The translations under genes and the position numbers were made by a program. The notes beneath the pieces were generated by a model, which did no database searches, was not told the origin of the DNA, and saw only the letters and a program-made list of their open reading frames with translations. From contig NW_014577223.1 of NCBI RefSeq assembly GCF_000485595.1, positions 331,767 to 356,413 of the forward strand: 24,647 nucleotides of DNA. Reading direction: 5' to 3'. This document shows, piece by piece, positions 9,585 to 20,046 of the stretch. Position 1 is the first letter of the stretch, and the number at the start of each line of letters is the position of its first letter. This stretch comes from Priapulus caudatus. Its lineage: Eukaryota > Priapulida > Priapulimorpha > Priapulimorphida > Priapulidae.

Positions 9585-10158
9585 ATGATCAACATACAAT
9601 CGCTCAACACGTTCACGCTGCGCAAGCGGCAGAAGGTCTCCGTCAGGCGAATGCTCTTCGGACCCGTCAACACGAGGAGACGAAGAAGGGTCTGCAGAAG
9701 GAGATGGCCAAGATATGCGACGCCGATCGGCAGCGATGGAACTTCGACTTCGCGCGCGAGACGCCGCTGCCGGCAGCTTCGCCTGGGAGCGAGTGGCCGC
9801 GCAGTGCGCCGACGTGCATCCGCTCGTACGGCAATGGACCGTCTGCCGTTCATCGGCGGCAAGTTGCAGTACGACTACGATTGCGACGTGGCGCTGCCTC
9901 GCCCGACGCGCGGCGCGCGACGCCCGAGCGCGACGCCGAGGACAGCGAGAATCATCGCGTCTTCCGGTTCGGATCGGACGTCGTCGGCGACAGCACGCGG
10001 CCTGCGTTCGCCGTCGCCGACCAGCCGCGACGACCGAGGAGAGCAGGACGTTGACGGAAGCGCGACGATTCGCGACGCGCGACACGACAGCAGCAGACGG
10101 TGCCGCCGGCAAGGGCGGCAGCAGCAGACGGTGCCGCAGCGACAGCGCACGCTCACAG
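9585..10158 (+). pseudogene. dap: CDK inhibitor (p27/dacapo family), frame-broken copy
   Basis: The start (MINIQSLNTFTL) and the cyclin-binding motif RMLFG are identical to the intact copy at 22546. A missing C in GTCAACACGAGG near 9670 (copy 2: GTCAACCACGAGG) then breaks the frame. The CDK-binding WNFDF is still encoded, but in another frame (9738-9752). Further one-base changes follow, including a lost G at CTGCCGGCAGC, a lost base at GCTGCCTCGCCC and extra bases at CATCCGCTCG, GGCAATGG, GCGGCCTGCG and GCCGACCAGC. The splice donor is kept. So many single-base slips with few substitutions suggest sequencing error in an uncorrected haplotype. A decayed paralogue is the alternative. Confidence 0.85.
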
Positions 10159-10162
10159 GTAC
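10157..10162 (+). promoter_or_regulatory. Splice donor of copy 1
   Basis: CTCACAG|GTACGT matches the consensus donor and is identical to the donor of copy 2 at 23111. The first intronic base is 10159. Its conservation in the frame-broken copy supports a shared exon boundary. Confidence 0.7.
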
Positions 10163-10244
10163 GTTTACCGCTAGCACTAGTTTGGTTCGCTCATCCTAGT
10201 TTGAGACCCAAGTATATATAGTTCGCATATGATATCATCATATG

Positions 10245-10297
10245 TATATATATATATATATATATATCTATATATATATATATATATATTATATATA
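10245..10297. repeat. (TA)n microsatellite in intron, short allele
   Basis: About 53 bases of TA repeat with one CTA and one TTA interruption. The corresponding tract in copy 2 is a pure run of 78 bases. Flanking sequence (AAGTATATATAGTTCGCATATG) is shared. Confidence 0.95.
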
Positions 10298-11472
10298 ACT
10301 AATCCGGGTTGGTAAAACTAGGGATGGGCCTGCTTGTTTCATCATGCAGTTGGGCAGGTTGAGACACGAGCGAACGTTAGAGCTACGTCTGTTCTAGCAG
10401 CTCCAAGAAACCGTCACGTATTGTAAGACCTTGTGATGTATTTATTATTCTTACAGTCCGCGCTGGGTTACGTCTAACCTAGCCGCAAGTAACCACCGCG
10501 TAGTTATCACAAGCGTCATATAGTAGACTAGGCATCTACTACTTATAGCCGCGCTTGGTTGGCTTGGTTGGGGTATATCCCTTGATACGGATAAACGTGA
10601 TGCTAGTCAGGGGTTCTGCTCATTGAGGCCTGTGGGTCAGACAGAGTTACATTAGTGTACATTGTATTTCCCCACGCTCAGCCAAGGTGGAACAGAATAC
10701 ACTGCATAGTCGTGTTGTCATGCTAAAAGCTCTAAAAATACACACCGCTGATGCTGATAGCTAAAATACGCATAAAGACAGACCAAAATAGCGTTATAGA
10801 CATTGGTTTGAAGCTTTTATGCTAGTTTCTAACCACGCGATGTCAACGGACAGCAAAGAATATTTAGGAAAGGTGATTCCTACTTTCATCGCGATCGTAC
10901 GGTATTTATTTGATGTATCCTAGTAACTAAAGTAGGCCAACGAGACTGTGCGACTAATGTTTATACATCAGTATACACAACGGGCTCCGACTAAAGCAGT
11001 AAGGTGTAGACAGTGCATATTACAGTTCGACTGCCGTTAAATGGCTTGCAAGCAGGCAAGCAACTGTGCATTAATGATGATTCTGGTAAAGTGTTAGGAA
11101 GTGCAGCGATTAAACGTGCGCGAGCACGTATCCGCTGAGCTTACAGTAAAACGCGACACACTTATTCGTCTATTTGCAACACACCACCCTCGGCAGATCT
11201 TAAAATAGAGGCAGGCATCTGAAATCATGAACTGTGAAGCGGATACGAGTTGTAGTGGTAAGAGTAACTTAATGTCTGATCGCAAAAAGCGTTGGGCGTG
11301 TAGCAATGTTGGCACGTAGTACAGAAACCACAGCCCGTCCGTACAACCCGTATCACCGGCTATGGCGCACTCGCTCGATGCGTCTGCACGCGTCTATTTG
11401 CTCAACGCGGCCACGTTATCGCCGCGCGTATGCGTCGTCACGACGAGTTAGTGGCGTATACTACCGCTGAGT
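10298..11472. other. Intron/3' side of copy 1, no further gene seen
   Basis: Matches 23275-24423. It includes TATTTATTATTCTTACAG, a good acceptor, at about 10440-10457, followed by a sequence reaching a stop codon soon after. The remainder is unique AT/GC-mixed DNA without a recognisable frame. It may be 3' untranslated or a longer intron. Confidence 0.45.
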
Positions 11473-11731
11473 AGGGTCTACTGTCCCCCAGGGTACTGCC
11501 GGAACGTACCCTGGTACGGTCCGGTATACCGGAACGTAACCCGGTACTATCTAATATGCCGGACCGTACCTCGCCTACTCCACTAACCAGAGTCTAGGAG
11601 TCGCCTACGCCTACTCCCTAACCCTAACCCTAACCCTAACCCTAACCATATCAGATAGTTACCAGGGTCTGTTCGGGATATACCGGACGTACCCAGGGTA
11701 CTTTCCGGCAGTACCTGAGGGGACAGACCCT
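11473..11731. mobile_element. Short TIR transposon (MITE-like), copy 1
   Basis: The element starts AGGGTCTACTGTCCCCCAGG and ends in the approximate reverse complement, GGGGACAGACCCT, with inverted repeats of roughly 40 bases that include GGTACTGCCGGAACGTACC. No transposase frame is present. Compared with the same element at 24424 it carries an extra partly duplicated GGTCCGGTATACCGGAACGT stretch and a longer CCCTAA tract, making it about 65 bases longer. The left flank is CTGAG; the right flank ATGAAG may be the same target copy with errors. Confidence 0.7.
11616..11645. repeat. (CCCTAA)5 telomere-like tract
   Basis: Five perfect hexamers, equal to TTAGGG on the minus strand, lie inside the inverted-repeat element. 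Copy 2 has three units at the same place, one of them CCCGAA. The tract is part of the element and not a chromosome end. Most insects use TTAGG, so this hexamer is better read as an element-borne microsatellite. Confidence 0.9.
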
Positions 11732-11740
11732 ATGAAGCTG

Positions 11741-12614
11741 TTACTACCTGCGCTTATCGCTCCTATCTCCGCGCGCGGTCAAGCCCCGCGGAGACGCTAG
11801 TATCTTCCGCCGCACGCAAACACATAGTAGTATTACCCGCGCCAAAGCTGCGTTGACTTACGAGCGTTTTTCTTCAGGGGCGCCTACACATACTAGCGCG
11901 AGCGTTCACAGTAGTGTTGTCGTAGTTGCAGGAGTAAGATAATATAGGATTCTAATATTATCTAACTCCTGGTAGTAGTCAGTTAGTACTACTAGTACTT
12001 ACGCTACAGTAGTAGGCGCTACCGGTGTTTTACAATCGTTAGCATGTGGCGCCGGTAGTCGGATAGACCTCGGATATCTTAAACAACGACCGTAAAAATA
12101 TCATCGCCGCATAAAGTTGTGCTGTTTCGACGCGCATTGGCTGCCTGCCAAAACAAATTCAACCCTGGCAGTATAAACTTGGAGTTTGACCTCCGTCTTG
12201 GCGAGTGAGGGTCCCGCGCTTTCGCGCTTGTTTTCGACTCGCGATAGAGCAAGCATTCCGGCAGTTCGTCTGAGTTGATGGCTCAGCATACAAAGTACAT
12301 GGTGCGTGCGTCGTCGCGCGTGCAGGCGAGATATACTACGTAGTACGTCGTGCGTAAAGTGTAAAGCAGTAAAATGCGTTTTTTCTCTCTCGTCGTTTTC
12401 TTGCGCGTAGTAGAGAGAACTGCGTCTGCTCGTTATCGCGGGGAGAGAATGCGCGGATAAATAATTTTTGTTTGATTGCGTCAAGCCGGTTTGCTACGTA
12501 CCTGGAGAAGAAGGCGAAGGCAACAATTACGCACGCAGATTACGAATACATTTTCAACTGCGAACGCGAGTTCTTCTCGGCTCGTACGCGAGTCCGCCTA
12601 CGTTTACTACTCAC
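11741..12614. other. Unique spacer right of copy 1
   Basis: GC-mixed sequence containing the inverted repeat listed at 11838-12060. Minus-strand frames near 12101-12484 show no domain. Nothing coding is recognised. Confidence 0.4.
11838..12060. repeat. Imperfect inverted repeat with 43-base core palindrome
   Basis: The core at 11929-11971 pairs CAGGAGTAAGATAATATAGG with TCTAATATTATCTAACTCCTG. Weaker pairing extends outward: GGCGCCTACACATACTAGCG on the left with CGCTACAGTAGTAGGCGC on the right, then GCGCCAAAGCT with AGCATGTGGCGC. The whole could fold into a hairpin of about 220 bases. It may be a MITE remnant. A structured RNA is possible but unsupported. Confidence 0.5.
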
Positions 12615-12882
12615 TTAGGAGAGTACCACACACACCACGCACATCACATGCACACGGCATGCCACAGGCACGCACCAGCACGCACACGCACAACGCCAAG
12701 CACGCACACGCACACGCACAACGCACACGCAGCACGCACACCGGTCACAGCACACGCACAGCGCACACGCACACGCACACAGCACGACACACACACAGCG
12801 ACACACACGACACCGCGACACAACACACCACAGTCATACACAGCACACAAACACACACACGACACACACGCGGCGCGCAGCT
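12615..12882. repeat. CA-rich microsatellite (CACACG/CACG)
   Basis: Interrupted (AC)n with frequent ACGC and AGCAC variants. His/Thr/Arg-rich frames on plus and Cys/Val-rich frames on minus are repeat artefacts. Confidence 0.92.
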
Positions 12883-12889
12883 AGCTACA

Positions 12890-12952
12890 CATTTATATAT
12901 ATTATATATATAATATATTGATATATATTATGTATTATATGTATATATTATA
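12890..12952. repeat. AT-rich imperfect TA tract
   Basis: TATATATTATATATATAATATA and related strings form a low-complexity AT stretch directly after the CA tract. Confidence 0.85.
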
Positions 12953-13348
12953 AGTAGTTCTGCCCGCTGGCTCATCCTGAAAAAAAAAAAGTAACTACAT
13001 CGCGACGGTCGTACGCTGCGACTATCAGGCCTTTTCTCGCACAAGCGGAAAATTCCGAAATTCGGTAGCTCGGAGATTTCAGTCGAGTGCCCGGTCTTGT
13101 AACAGTGGCGGTTTACTTCTCGGATCGGCCGCCTGGCGTCGCGCCAAACAAAGCTGCTCAGTTCTCAGCTGATTCTCTGCTCCGTTTTTCTCTGCGCAGC
13201 GAGACTCTGTGATCATGATCGGCCAAGAACAAGTGGCTGGAAATTGTGCGACGATGCTGCCGCTGAGATCCCGCCAACGCACAGCCCAGCGCTCGCGATT
13301 ATGCCGACAAGATTATACGTCTCTCGCGCGGGGATCCTAGCTGGCTGT

Positions 13349-13372
13349 CAGCAGCAGCAGCAGCAGCAGCAG
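13349..13372. repeat. (CAG)8 trinucleotide tract
   Basis: Eight perfect CAG units. On the minus strand they give an Ala run within an 82-codon frame without other features. Not convincing as coding. Confidence 0.95.
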
Positions 13373-14984
13373 TCCGGCGGGCGTGGTTTTGGCGCGCTAA
13401 ACACGCACACGGATTAGCCGAGCGCCGCATCGCGTCTGGCTGCGGCCGTGCGGCAGCGCATATGTGCGCGGCGCACAGCGCGTGTTTGCCGGCGGTCGTG
13501 CCGCGCCGTCTTGCGCGGTGAAAACCCGTGGCGTTGCCGTCAGCCATTCCAAGCTTCTCCCTAAAATAACGGAAAGTCTTTACCAGAGCGATCGGACCGA
13601 ATTTCCGGCATTCCTATGTAATTGAGTCGTAAGCGTTAAGCGTATATAATATATGTGTATAGGCGATCCGTATTTGGTCAGACGAAATGAGTATTCGCGG
13701 CCAGTGTGGACAAAGCGGCAGACTTTACTTTCAATCGAGTTTCCGCCGGAAAGTGCTTAGTAATCCGCCGGTTGAAAAGCAGAGTCAACAGAAATGCAGA
13801 AGTCACAGAGTTCTGAGGCCGTCCGGCAGCAGCGAATGTGACATTCGTGTGGCTCTCGCACGAGAGAGAAAGAGAGAAAGAAAGAAGAGAGCAGAGGGGG
13901 CCGGCTGGTGCGCAGGCCGTCGCGCGAAGCAAGTACCGCTTATGGGACTCGCCGTTAAAAAACGTTGGGATTTTTTCGCGGCTTTTCACACGCTTAAACT
14001 CGACGCGCCCTCTCGAAAAACTCGCGCAAATCAGGTTGCCGCCGACGAGACGGAGAGAAAAATAATTTCACTATAAAGTGTTCCGCGCATCGGGCTTTAT
14101 GTCAATTTCAATGGCGGCGCTTCAATCGTTATGCGGCGCTGCCGTGTATACGCGCCGCCGTTTAGTTCTTCTCACGAGAATTTCCCCTTTGCGGCGTCCG
14201 TATAAGTGGCCGCGAAAGAAGTTCGCTGCCGAGTCGCGCCCCTCCGTTCGAACGAGTGCGCGTCGGTAAATTTTGTTGTTGTTTACTTGTCGCGGCTTTC
14301 GCAATAGCCGAGCCCGCTTATCTAAGACATCGCGCAGGTTGGCACCGCTTTCTTTGCCTACATACAACCGTGGAAACGCCGTGCTTTGCCAGCCTGTTGC
14401 GGCCGGAGGCCGCCGCGTCCCACAATGGCAATACCTGCAGTGACGACGCTAACGATGCGCCCCCCTGGCCCCCCGACCCTGCTGGCTGCTGACTGCTGCC
14501 AAATTTAAGGCGCGACAAAGAAATTTGAGAAGAGGCAGGGGAACAGCGAAGGCTCTTTTGTACGTCGCGCGCAAAAGGTGACGATGAGTGTTCAAGAGAA
14601 AGCGGCGGGGGAGAGAGGGAAGTGGAGCGCGCGAGCGGGGGGCGAGGGAGGAGGCCCGGAAAAGAGTCCGGATCCACGATGCGTGGAGTGCTAGGTGGCC
14701 ATTATGAGAGATTGCGAGGCGTTTCATAAGCCGCCGAGCAGACGAGAGAAAGCCGGTGAAAAAGCTAACAGCGTAACACGCTGTGTGGCATTGACCGAAC
14801 GTTTTAGCAACGCAGAGCGCATTCACAGGGCCTTAAACGGCCAAGCAACATCTCGCTGCAGTTTCTCAGCGCGTTACATGCGAGAACCGGTGCGTGGGCG
14901 AGAGTTTGGCGACGGGTCGTGCACGTCGCTGCGCTGCGCAGTTCCGCCTTCGTGTACCTATGTGCCATAGGGGATCGACCCCAA

Positions 14985-15035
14985 AAAATGGCGGGCCTTA
15001 TATAAACTCGTACCGCGTGTTGTGCGTAGTTCGTT
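14985..15035 (+). promoter_or_regulatory. Candidate TATA core promoter with YY1/Pho-like site
   Basis: TATATAAA at 14999-15006 has a good TATA-box sequence. Just upstream, AAAATGGCGGG at 14985-14995 resembles the YY1/Pho site (core ATGG). TAGTTCG at 15027-15033 lies about 28 bases after the TATA start, where an initiator would be. The surrounding DNA is CpG-rich. Downstream, GCGAGGTTTAATT near 15088 might be a donor of a noncoding first exon. No transcript is proven and no linked coding exon is identified. Confidence 0.35.
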
Positions 15036-15100
15036 TCTAGTTCGACGACTCAAAACAGAAAGTGAAGCGTGCGTGTGTGGCAGTGCGCGAGGTTTAATTA

Positions 15101-15126
15101 GGCGGGTGGTAGGAGGTGGGGGGGGG
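15101..15126 (+). repeat. G-rich tract with G9 run, G-quadruplex candidate
   Basis: GGCGGGTGGTAGGAGG followed by a run of nine G gives at least four short G-tracts within about 26 bases. It lies about 70 bases downstream of the candidate start site near 15029. Confidence 0.6.
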
Positions 15127-16014
15127 TGATTCATATTTTAATCTCATCATTCAGGTTATATTGCCAAGGGATCGGTGACGGTAATAGTCGTGTCTAATAT
15201 GGCGTCAACCAATTGCCTCCACCGCGCAGCGCAGAGTGAAGCTGTTTAAACGGTTGTACGACAGAAAGCTGAAACGCTGGAACGACAGCCGTCTCAGGAG
15301 CAATGCAGCAAAGCGCTTTGCTTGTGCGTTGATATCCATGATGATAATCCGAGACTACGCTTATATCCAGCCCGCGAGACCGCGGTGTAAGTTGCATCGA
15401 ATAACGTAGTCGTGCACAGGACAAACAGCAACAAACATACGACTCACGAGTCACTCAAGAATACTGTGTCGTTGTCCATCGCTTCAGGTCAAGTACCACG
15501 TACGCATGAAGGCACGCGCAACAGCACGCCTGTATTTGCTGAATGCCGACACGTATTAGGACATTCACGTACAGTAATTGTCTTCAGTCAGTAAGAATGG
15601 GCGAAAAAGAGTTGTTTTAGTAAAATTGTGATAGCAGGATCGTAAACTGGTTTCGGCGCCCGCGGTCAACATTCGTCATTAGTTCGCGCTACCGGACCGC
15701 CCTCGACCGAGTAAAGAAACTACCGCGTCACTGCCCGGGCGAATAAATGGCATAACATGGAGGTACTGGTTTCCTGTTGACGCGGTTAGCTCACGTTTGA
15801 CACTTTGGCCAGAATACTTCACCGCTTCGGAACGCGGTGATACACGAAGAGCGCGATTACGCAAGACGCGGCATACCTGCTACGTAGCATGTACTATCAC
15901 CATTCTCGTAGCAACTAACATATAACTCGGTCGATGGTAGTAACTCGCAGTGTAAGAGAGATTAACGGCAACGGGGCGTCGCGAGTAGCACGCGACTGAT
16001 GAGATAAAAAATAA

Positions 16015-16228
16015 AGAAGGTGAGGGTGGGAGAGGAAGAGAGAGAGAGAGAGAGCGCGAGAGAGACATAGAAAAAATAAAGAGAGAGAGGAGCGAGAGAG
16101 CGAGAGAACTAGAAAATAGAGAGGCGAAGATGGGGGGGGGGGTGAGGGAGAGAAAGAAAATATATATATCGATAAAAAAAAGAGAGCGAGAAAAACTGAA
16201 AGTGAGAGAGGGAAAGAAGGAGAGTTAA
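16015..16228. repeat. GA-rich purine tract
   Basis: GAGAGAG runs with AAAATA interruptions and a G11 run at 16132-16142 make a purine-rich plus strand. It contains many GAGAG motifs. A second G11 run lies at 16274-16284. Confidence 0.9.
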
Positions 16229-16886
16229 ACCTGCACTCGATCTTGTACGGCAGCGCTTGGCAGTGGCTGCAGTGGGGGGGGGGGAAGTGGCGCTTCTACT
16301 AGCGCGAGTTGCGCGACTCCAGCGTTCGTGCGCAATATATCGGCACTTTTACGCGCGCGCTATGTACATCCGATATGGCAGGCGGCCATGGTCGTACGAA
16401 CTCGAATTTTTTGAGTTCGAATAACAACAACAACTGGCAGAGGAACGCGTAGCGTGTCACCGCGCACATGTGACGTAAAAGTTCACCGGCTTGCCTAACA
16501 TAGAAGAACTCAAACTGGCATGCAGTGCCCTTCGTACAAACTCAGGATAATTGAGGGCGCGCAGAGCAGAGCGAAGAGCGCCATCTGTCGTGAGTTTGGA
16601 GAAACTTACTAAGGTGTGCGGCGTGTGTGTGCGCGAGAGGGCGACAGCGGGGTAGTCATGTATTCCCAGAACAATAACCCGGCCCATAAACCACAGGCAC
16701 TTGGAGCGTTTCAAATAAAATGCTTAATGCTAAAATAAATATGAAATGCTATTTACTACCCAATTTCTCTACTCTCTTCACCTATTATTGCCGACAATAT
16801 TCCTGTAAATGCGTCCAAATGCTCATCTGCAAGCACGCTGGCTGTCGCACGCTAGGCTGCTGCACACTGACACATTAAATATATCT

Positions 16887-16957
16887 CAATCATCATCATC
16901 ATCATCAATCATCAGCAGCAGCAGGCAGCAGCAGCAAATAAATAATAGCAGCAGAAA
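16887..16957. repeat. CAT then CAG trinucleotide tract
   Basis: (ATC)n changes into (CAG)n with slips, then AATAATAGCAGCAG. No open frame of interest passes through it. Confidence 0.88.
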
Positions 16958-18573
16958 TTACTAGCATTTTTTTTTTTAAATAGATTAATATTTTATTGAA
17001 ACGGCTCGGCAAAGGTGCCTGTGGGCCTAACAATTGATCCGGAACAGACAAATCAAGGCAAGGCGAAAGTGTAGCTTAGCTTATGATCGTTCGTGGTACG
17101 TATCTGGCGGGATTTCTCTTGCTGGCGTACATACGCCGTGTAAGTGCGTCGTTGTGGACGTCACTGCCGTTAAAGTGATTACGTCACCGTAAATAGTAAA
17201 AAATAAAATATATATTTCCACTTATCACAAAAATATCAAGTAGCTTTGTTCACTTTTTATGGTTAAATGCTGCATTATACTTCTTATTTTACTACATTGG
17301 TTTGATGTGAACTACACTCGTGACTCATACATAGCCCATAGCAAAGCAATTTTTAATGTCAAGGAACAGCTAATATGCAAATTCGTCCACGGTTTTTTGG
17401 ATTTTTTACTAAAGTTGAGAAACAATCTTATCAGGTAAAGAATTTGACGATACGTTTAGTCCGCGTTAGTTGCTACTTATAATGTAAAAAAAATGGCAAC
17501 AAAAATTTGGACAAATTTTTACCGCATACGCCGGAGCAAGTAGTACTATGGCCTAAACACGAACCTGTCCTCGTTTTATTGCCACAGATACATATAGCGC
17601 CGCGTTACATACCACTAAGCGTCTCATGGCAATAATGGAGGAAGGGAGTGTTACGAATTTACTCGTACGTGTGTGGTTGTGGCGTGCATGCGTGTAGTAT
17701 TGCGCGCAACCGTGTGGCGAATCTTGTTTGGCGTCTTACACGAAATTGGTGCGCTGCGTTCCAAAAGCGCTGTTCGCAGAATCCGTGTCGCAAAAGCAGT
17801 ATTCGTATGCGCAGCTGCAGCATCCAACTTAAACTTTCACTAATCTGCATGCTCACCCAAAAAAGGCCGGCGAATTCGCGTGGCGCTTTGACGAGCACAT
17901 GGGCGCTAGCCACGTGTGCTGACCACGCATGGGGTTGACAACACCCGCACCCTTCCCGCAGCTGCGGCCTCAGTCGTCAGCCTTACGCATAGTCGGTTTC
18001 GCCAAACGGCAGTTCGAACTCTGGTAAAGCGCGATCGCGCAAGCGTGCGACGTCTAAGACGCGTCTTGCCAACTAGATGGTCAACAGATGCGGGGGATTA
18101 TTTTCGTTGTGGCCGCAGCAGCGGTTGGTGAGAGCCCCAACCTAAGCGCTAATCGCGAGCATTATATTGCCGCATATGAAATACCTGCGCGCACCGGGTG
18201 GCAATTAGGGGCAGGCAGGGTCTTGTTAGTATCGTTGGACGAATCGCTGGATTAAAGAAAGAAACAGTCAACAATGTGGCGTATATTTGTACAGCAAACG
18301 CAATTCACGACGCAATAATGCGGTCGGACATAGCGGTCATTGTTATTTACTCGCGAACTCGCCGAATAGCCTTTACTATTCTGAGCATATGTATACACGA
18401 TTTGCCCCCTGGACGCATATGGGAGATTTTTCAATACTCCAACAAACGGTCCTTCTTTTCGTCCGGTCGTTTCGCGTATTTGCATTGGTGTGAGCGCTGA
18501 AAATATGCATGCCTGAAGTCAACATTACCATCTATAAAAGGTAATAACTTTAGCGCGTCGTTCGTCCGCATTC

Positions 18574-18668
18574 CGGCCTACTCTAATTACAAATATGTAA
18601 TCCGCACCGAGGCGCCGACTAGAACCTAACCTACTCGGTGTTAAAATGTTGCATATTTGTATAAAGGC
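18574..18668. repeat. Imperfect hairpin
   Basis: GGCCTACTCTAATTACAAATATG followed by CACCGAG on the left pairs with CTCGGTG and CATATTTGTATAAAGGCC on the right. The arms are about 35 bases with bulges. This may be a small inverted-repeat element remnant. Confidence 0.4.
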
Positions 18669-19044
18669 CTACTCCAGAGTAAACCACTAAGGCTAGCGCT
18701 CTGACGCCCGTGTTAAGACGTTGAATCAAAACAAAAGGGATGGTCAAGTAACGTGTTACTCCATCAGTTGTGGCGTTTACCGTGGGGCATTTGTACGTGC
18801 GCGCGGTGGCGTACGCGTGTGCGCGGCCATGAGTGTAGGTAAGCCTGTACAGATTACTGGCTAAGAATACTGACCAGTAATAATCGTGGACGTGTGTTCG
18901 GCGCGTACTGCACGCCTCCTGAGGGCCATCTATCAAAAACGCAGGCGATGTTTACGCTATCGCTTTCCTATTTCAACAGGATGTCAACCTCGTGGGCCGG
19001 GTTTTTCTGTGCTCCGGTTTTTGTTGCTCCTATTCACCACGGTG

Positions 19045-19345
19045 TGTGGCGTACGTACCATAAGCTACTTTATTTTACTTTACTCATACGAGAACCGTCC
19101 ATTCCGTCGCGTATGCGATTCTTCTAGAACCAAGCATTTCAACCTGACAGACGTAAATACGCATCAGACTGAATGCGTGGGCACAATGGTGCCGCGCGCT
19201 GCCTTTTATTGTAGCGACGTACTGGAACAGTATTGAAAGCGATTCAATCGGGATAAAAGCCCCCTCGCAGTTCCGCTTATATATTGCCATATATACTACA
19301 TATATAAGCCTCGCTCTCGAGCTCGCGGCGTGCCTGCATTATCCG
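19045..19345 (+). repeat. Dispersed repeat, copy B
   Basis: Aligns with the reverse complement of 765-1100 from GGCGTAC...AAGCTACTTTATTTTACT to CTGCATTATCCGAG. This copy is about 35 bases shorter. It keeps CCGCTTATATAT and ATATATAAGCC as facing TATA-like boxes. The plus-strand frame through it does not keep register with copy A, supporting a noncoding element. Confidence 0.7.
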
Positions 19346-19476
19346 AGCGACCTTGATGCTACACGTGATGGCCTTCCGGGAGCAGCGGAGCCGGGCCAGG
19401 CGTGACCTTGAGCAAGATCAGTGGCGGGAAAATTACGGAGCGCGTCCCGAACCTATTATGGCGGCCACACGGGCAC

Positions 19477-19730
19477 ACATACACCCCCACCCCCATCACA
19501 TACACACACGCACGCGCACGAGCGCGTACACACATGTATACGAGCACACACACACACACAAACACACACACGCGCGCGCGCGCCCGTACACGCACACATG
19601 AACGCACGCACACACACACGTACACACACCCACATACACACGCCCACATAAACACGCCCACGACGCCCCACGTACACACACCCAGGCACGTACATATGCA
19701 GAAACACGCGCACACATACATACCGGCACG
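19477..19730. repeat. CA-rich microsatellite with CG core
   Basis: (CA)n and CACG runs with a (CG)n centre near 19571-19582. The central CGCGCGCG flanked by CA repeats is strong Z-DNA-type sequence. Frames through it are repeat products. Confidence 0.93.
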
Positions 19731-19811
19731 TACTCCAGATGGTACGTGGCAGAACGGTGGCATCGTAGATCTCTCTGTGATGATATTTACCACAATTCTA
19801 TTGTCGTTACA

Positions 19812-20046
19812 GTATTTACAGTTTTTTTCGGGCGAAGCGCGCCATTCATTGCGTTTTCCGGTTTACCGTTGCAATTATACCGGCGGTGATTTTGTATGCA
19901 TACGCGGAGAAGACGACGTGCGTCTACAAAATAGCTTCAAATTGCTGTCGTTCTGTGTGCCGCGTCTGGCGCCGGAATGCTTTAGCAAACGAAACGAACG
20001 CGTGCGGGACGCACCGATGATAGAATTGTATTTCGATGAGATTTGA
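19812..20046 (+). other. Candidate terminal exon, unknown product
   Basis: TTCTATTGTCGTTACAG at about 19795-19811 looks like an acceptor. The frame after it is open for about 77 codons, with ordinary coding-like codon use, to a TGA at 20044-20046. It encodes segments such as ARHSLRFPVYRC, GGDFVCIRGEDDVRLQ and APMIELYFDEI. I do not recognise a family. The frame also stays open upstream through the CA microsatellite, which is probably irrelevant. A shorter minus-strand frame overlaps, so the coding claim is tentative. Confidence 0.27.

Larger units (their letters stand above)
8517..11740 (+). repeat. Duplicated CDK-inhibitor block, copy 1
   Basis: This ~3.2-kb block aligns in direct orientation with 21509 to about 24630. 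Similarity starts at TTACACACAGCTAGGACATTG and runs through the upstream region, coding exon, TA-repeat intron and the terminal-inverted-repeat element. Substitutions are few. Most differences are insertions or deletions of one base, often in short runs, plus length changes in microsatellites. Copy 1 is slightly longer and carries the coding disruptions. Sequence left of the start (GT tract) and right of the end (after the inverted-repeat element) differs from or cannot be compared with copy 2. Confidence 0.93.
12953..15879. other. CpG-rich unique region, no gene recognised
   Basis: Frames up to about 130 codons occur on both strands, but none has a domain, a signal peptide or consistent codon use I trust, and most overlap on opposite strands. 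CpG content is high from 13000 to 15100. The region holds a (CAG)8 tract, a candidate TATA promoter near 15000 and a G-rich stretch at 15101-15126. It could be the promoter/first-intron region of a gene whose coding exons lie elsewhere. Confidence 0.4.
16229..19044. other. Unique region, no gene recognised
   Basis: Moderately AT-rich from 16700 to 17600 and more GC-rich after. Frames of 60-100 codons have no recognisable motif. A small hairpin at 16397-16419 pairs CGAACTC with GAGTTCG. Trinucleotide repeats lie near 16887-16957 and an imperfect hairpin at 18574-18668. It may be intergenic or intronic. Confidence 0.4.

Noticed and set aside
9503-10221. Arg- and Ala-rich overlapping frames around copy 1 of the CDK inhibitor
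   Set aside because: They are off-frame readings of a GC-rich exon broken by one-base indels, with a single underlying gene.
11616-11645. Chromosome-end telomere
   Set aside because: Only five units, inside a short transposon, with kilobases of unique DNA on both sides.
12476-12913. 145-codon frame with Thr/His repeats
   Set aside because: Most of it is the CA microsatellite; the nonrepetitive start has no recognisable motif.
19359-19793. 144-codon minus-strand frame rich in Cys and Val
   Set aside because: A direct translation of the CA microsatellite; matching frames are open on the other strand as well.
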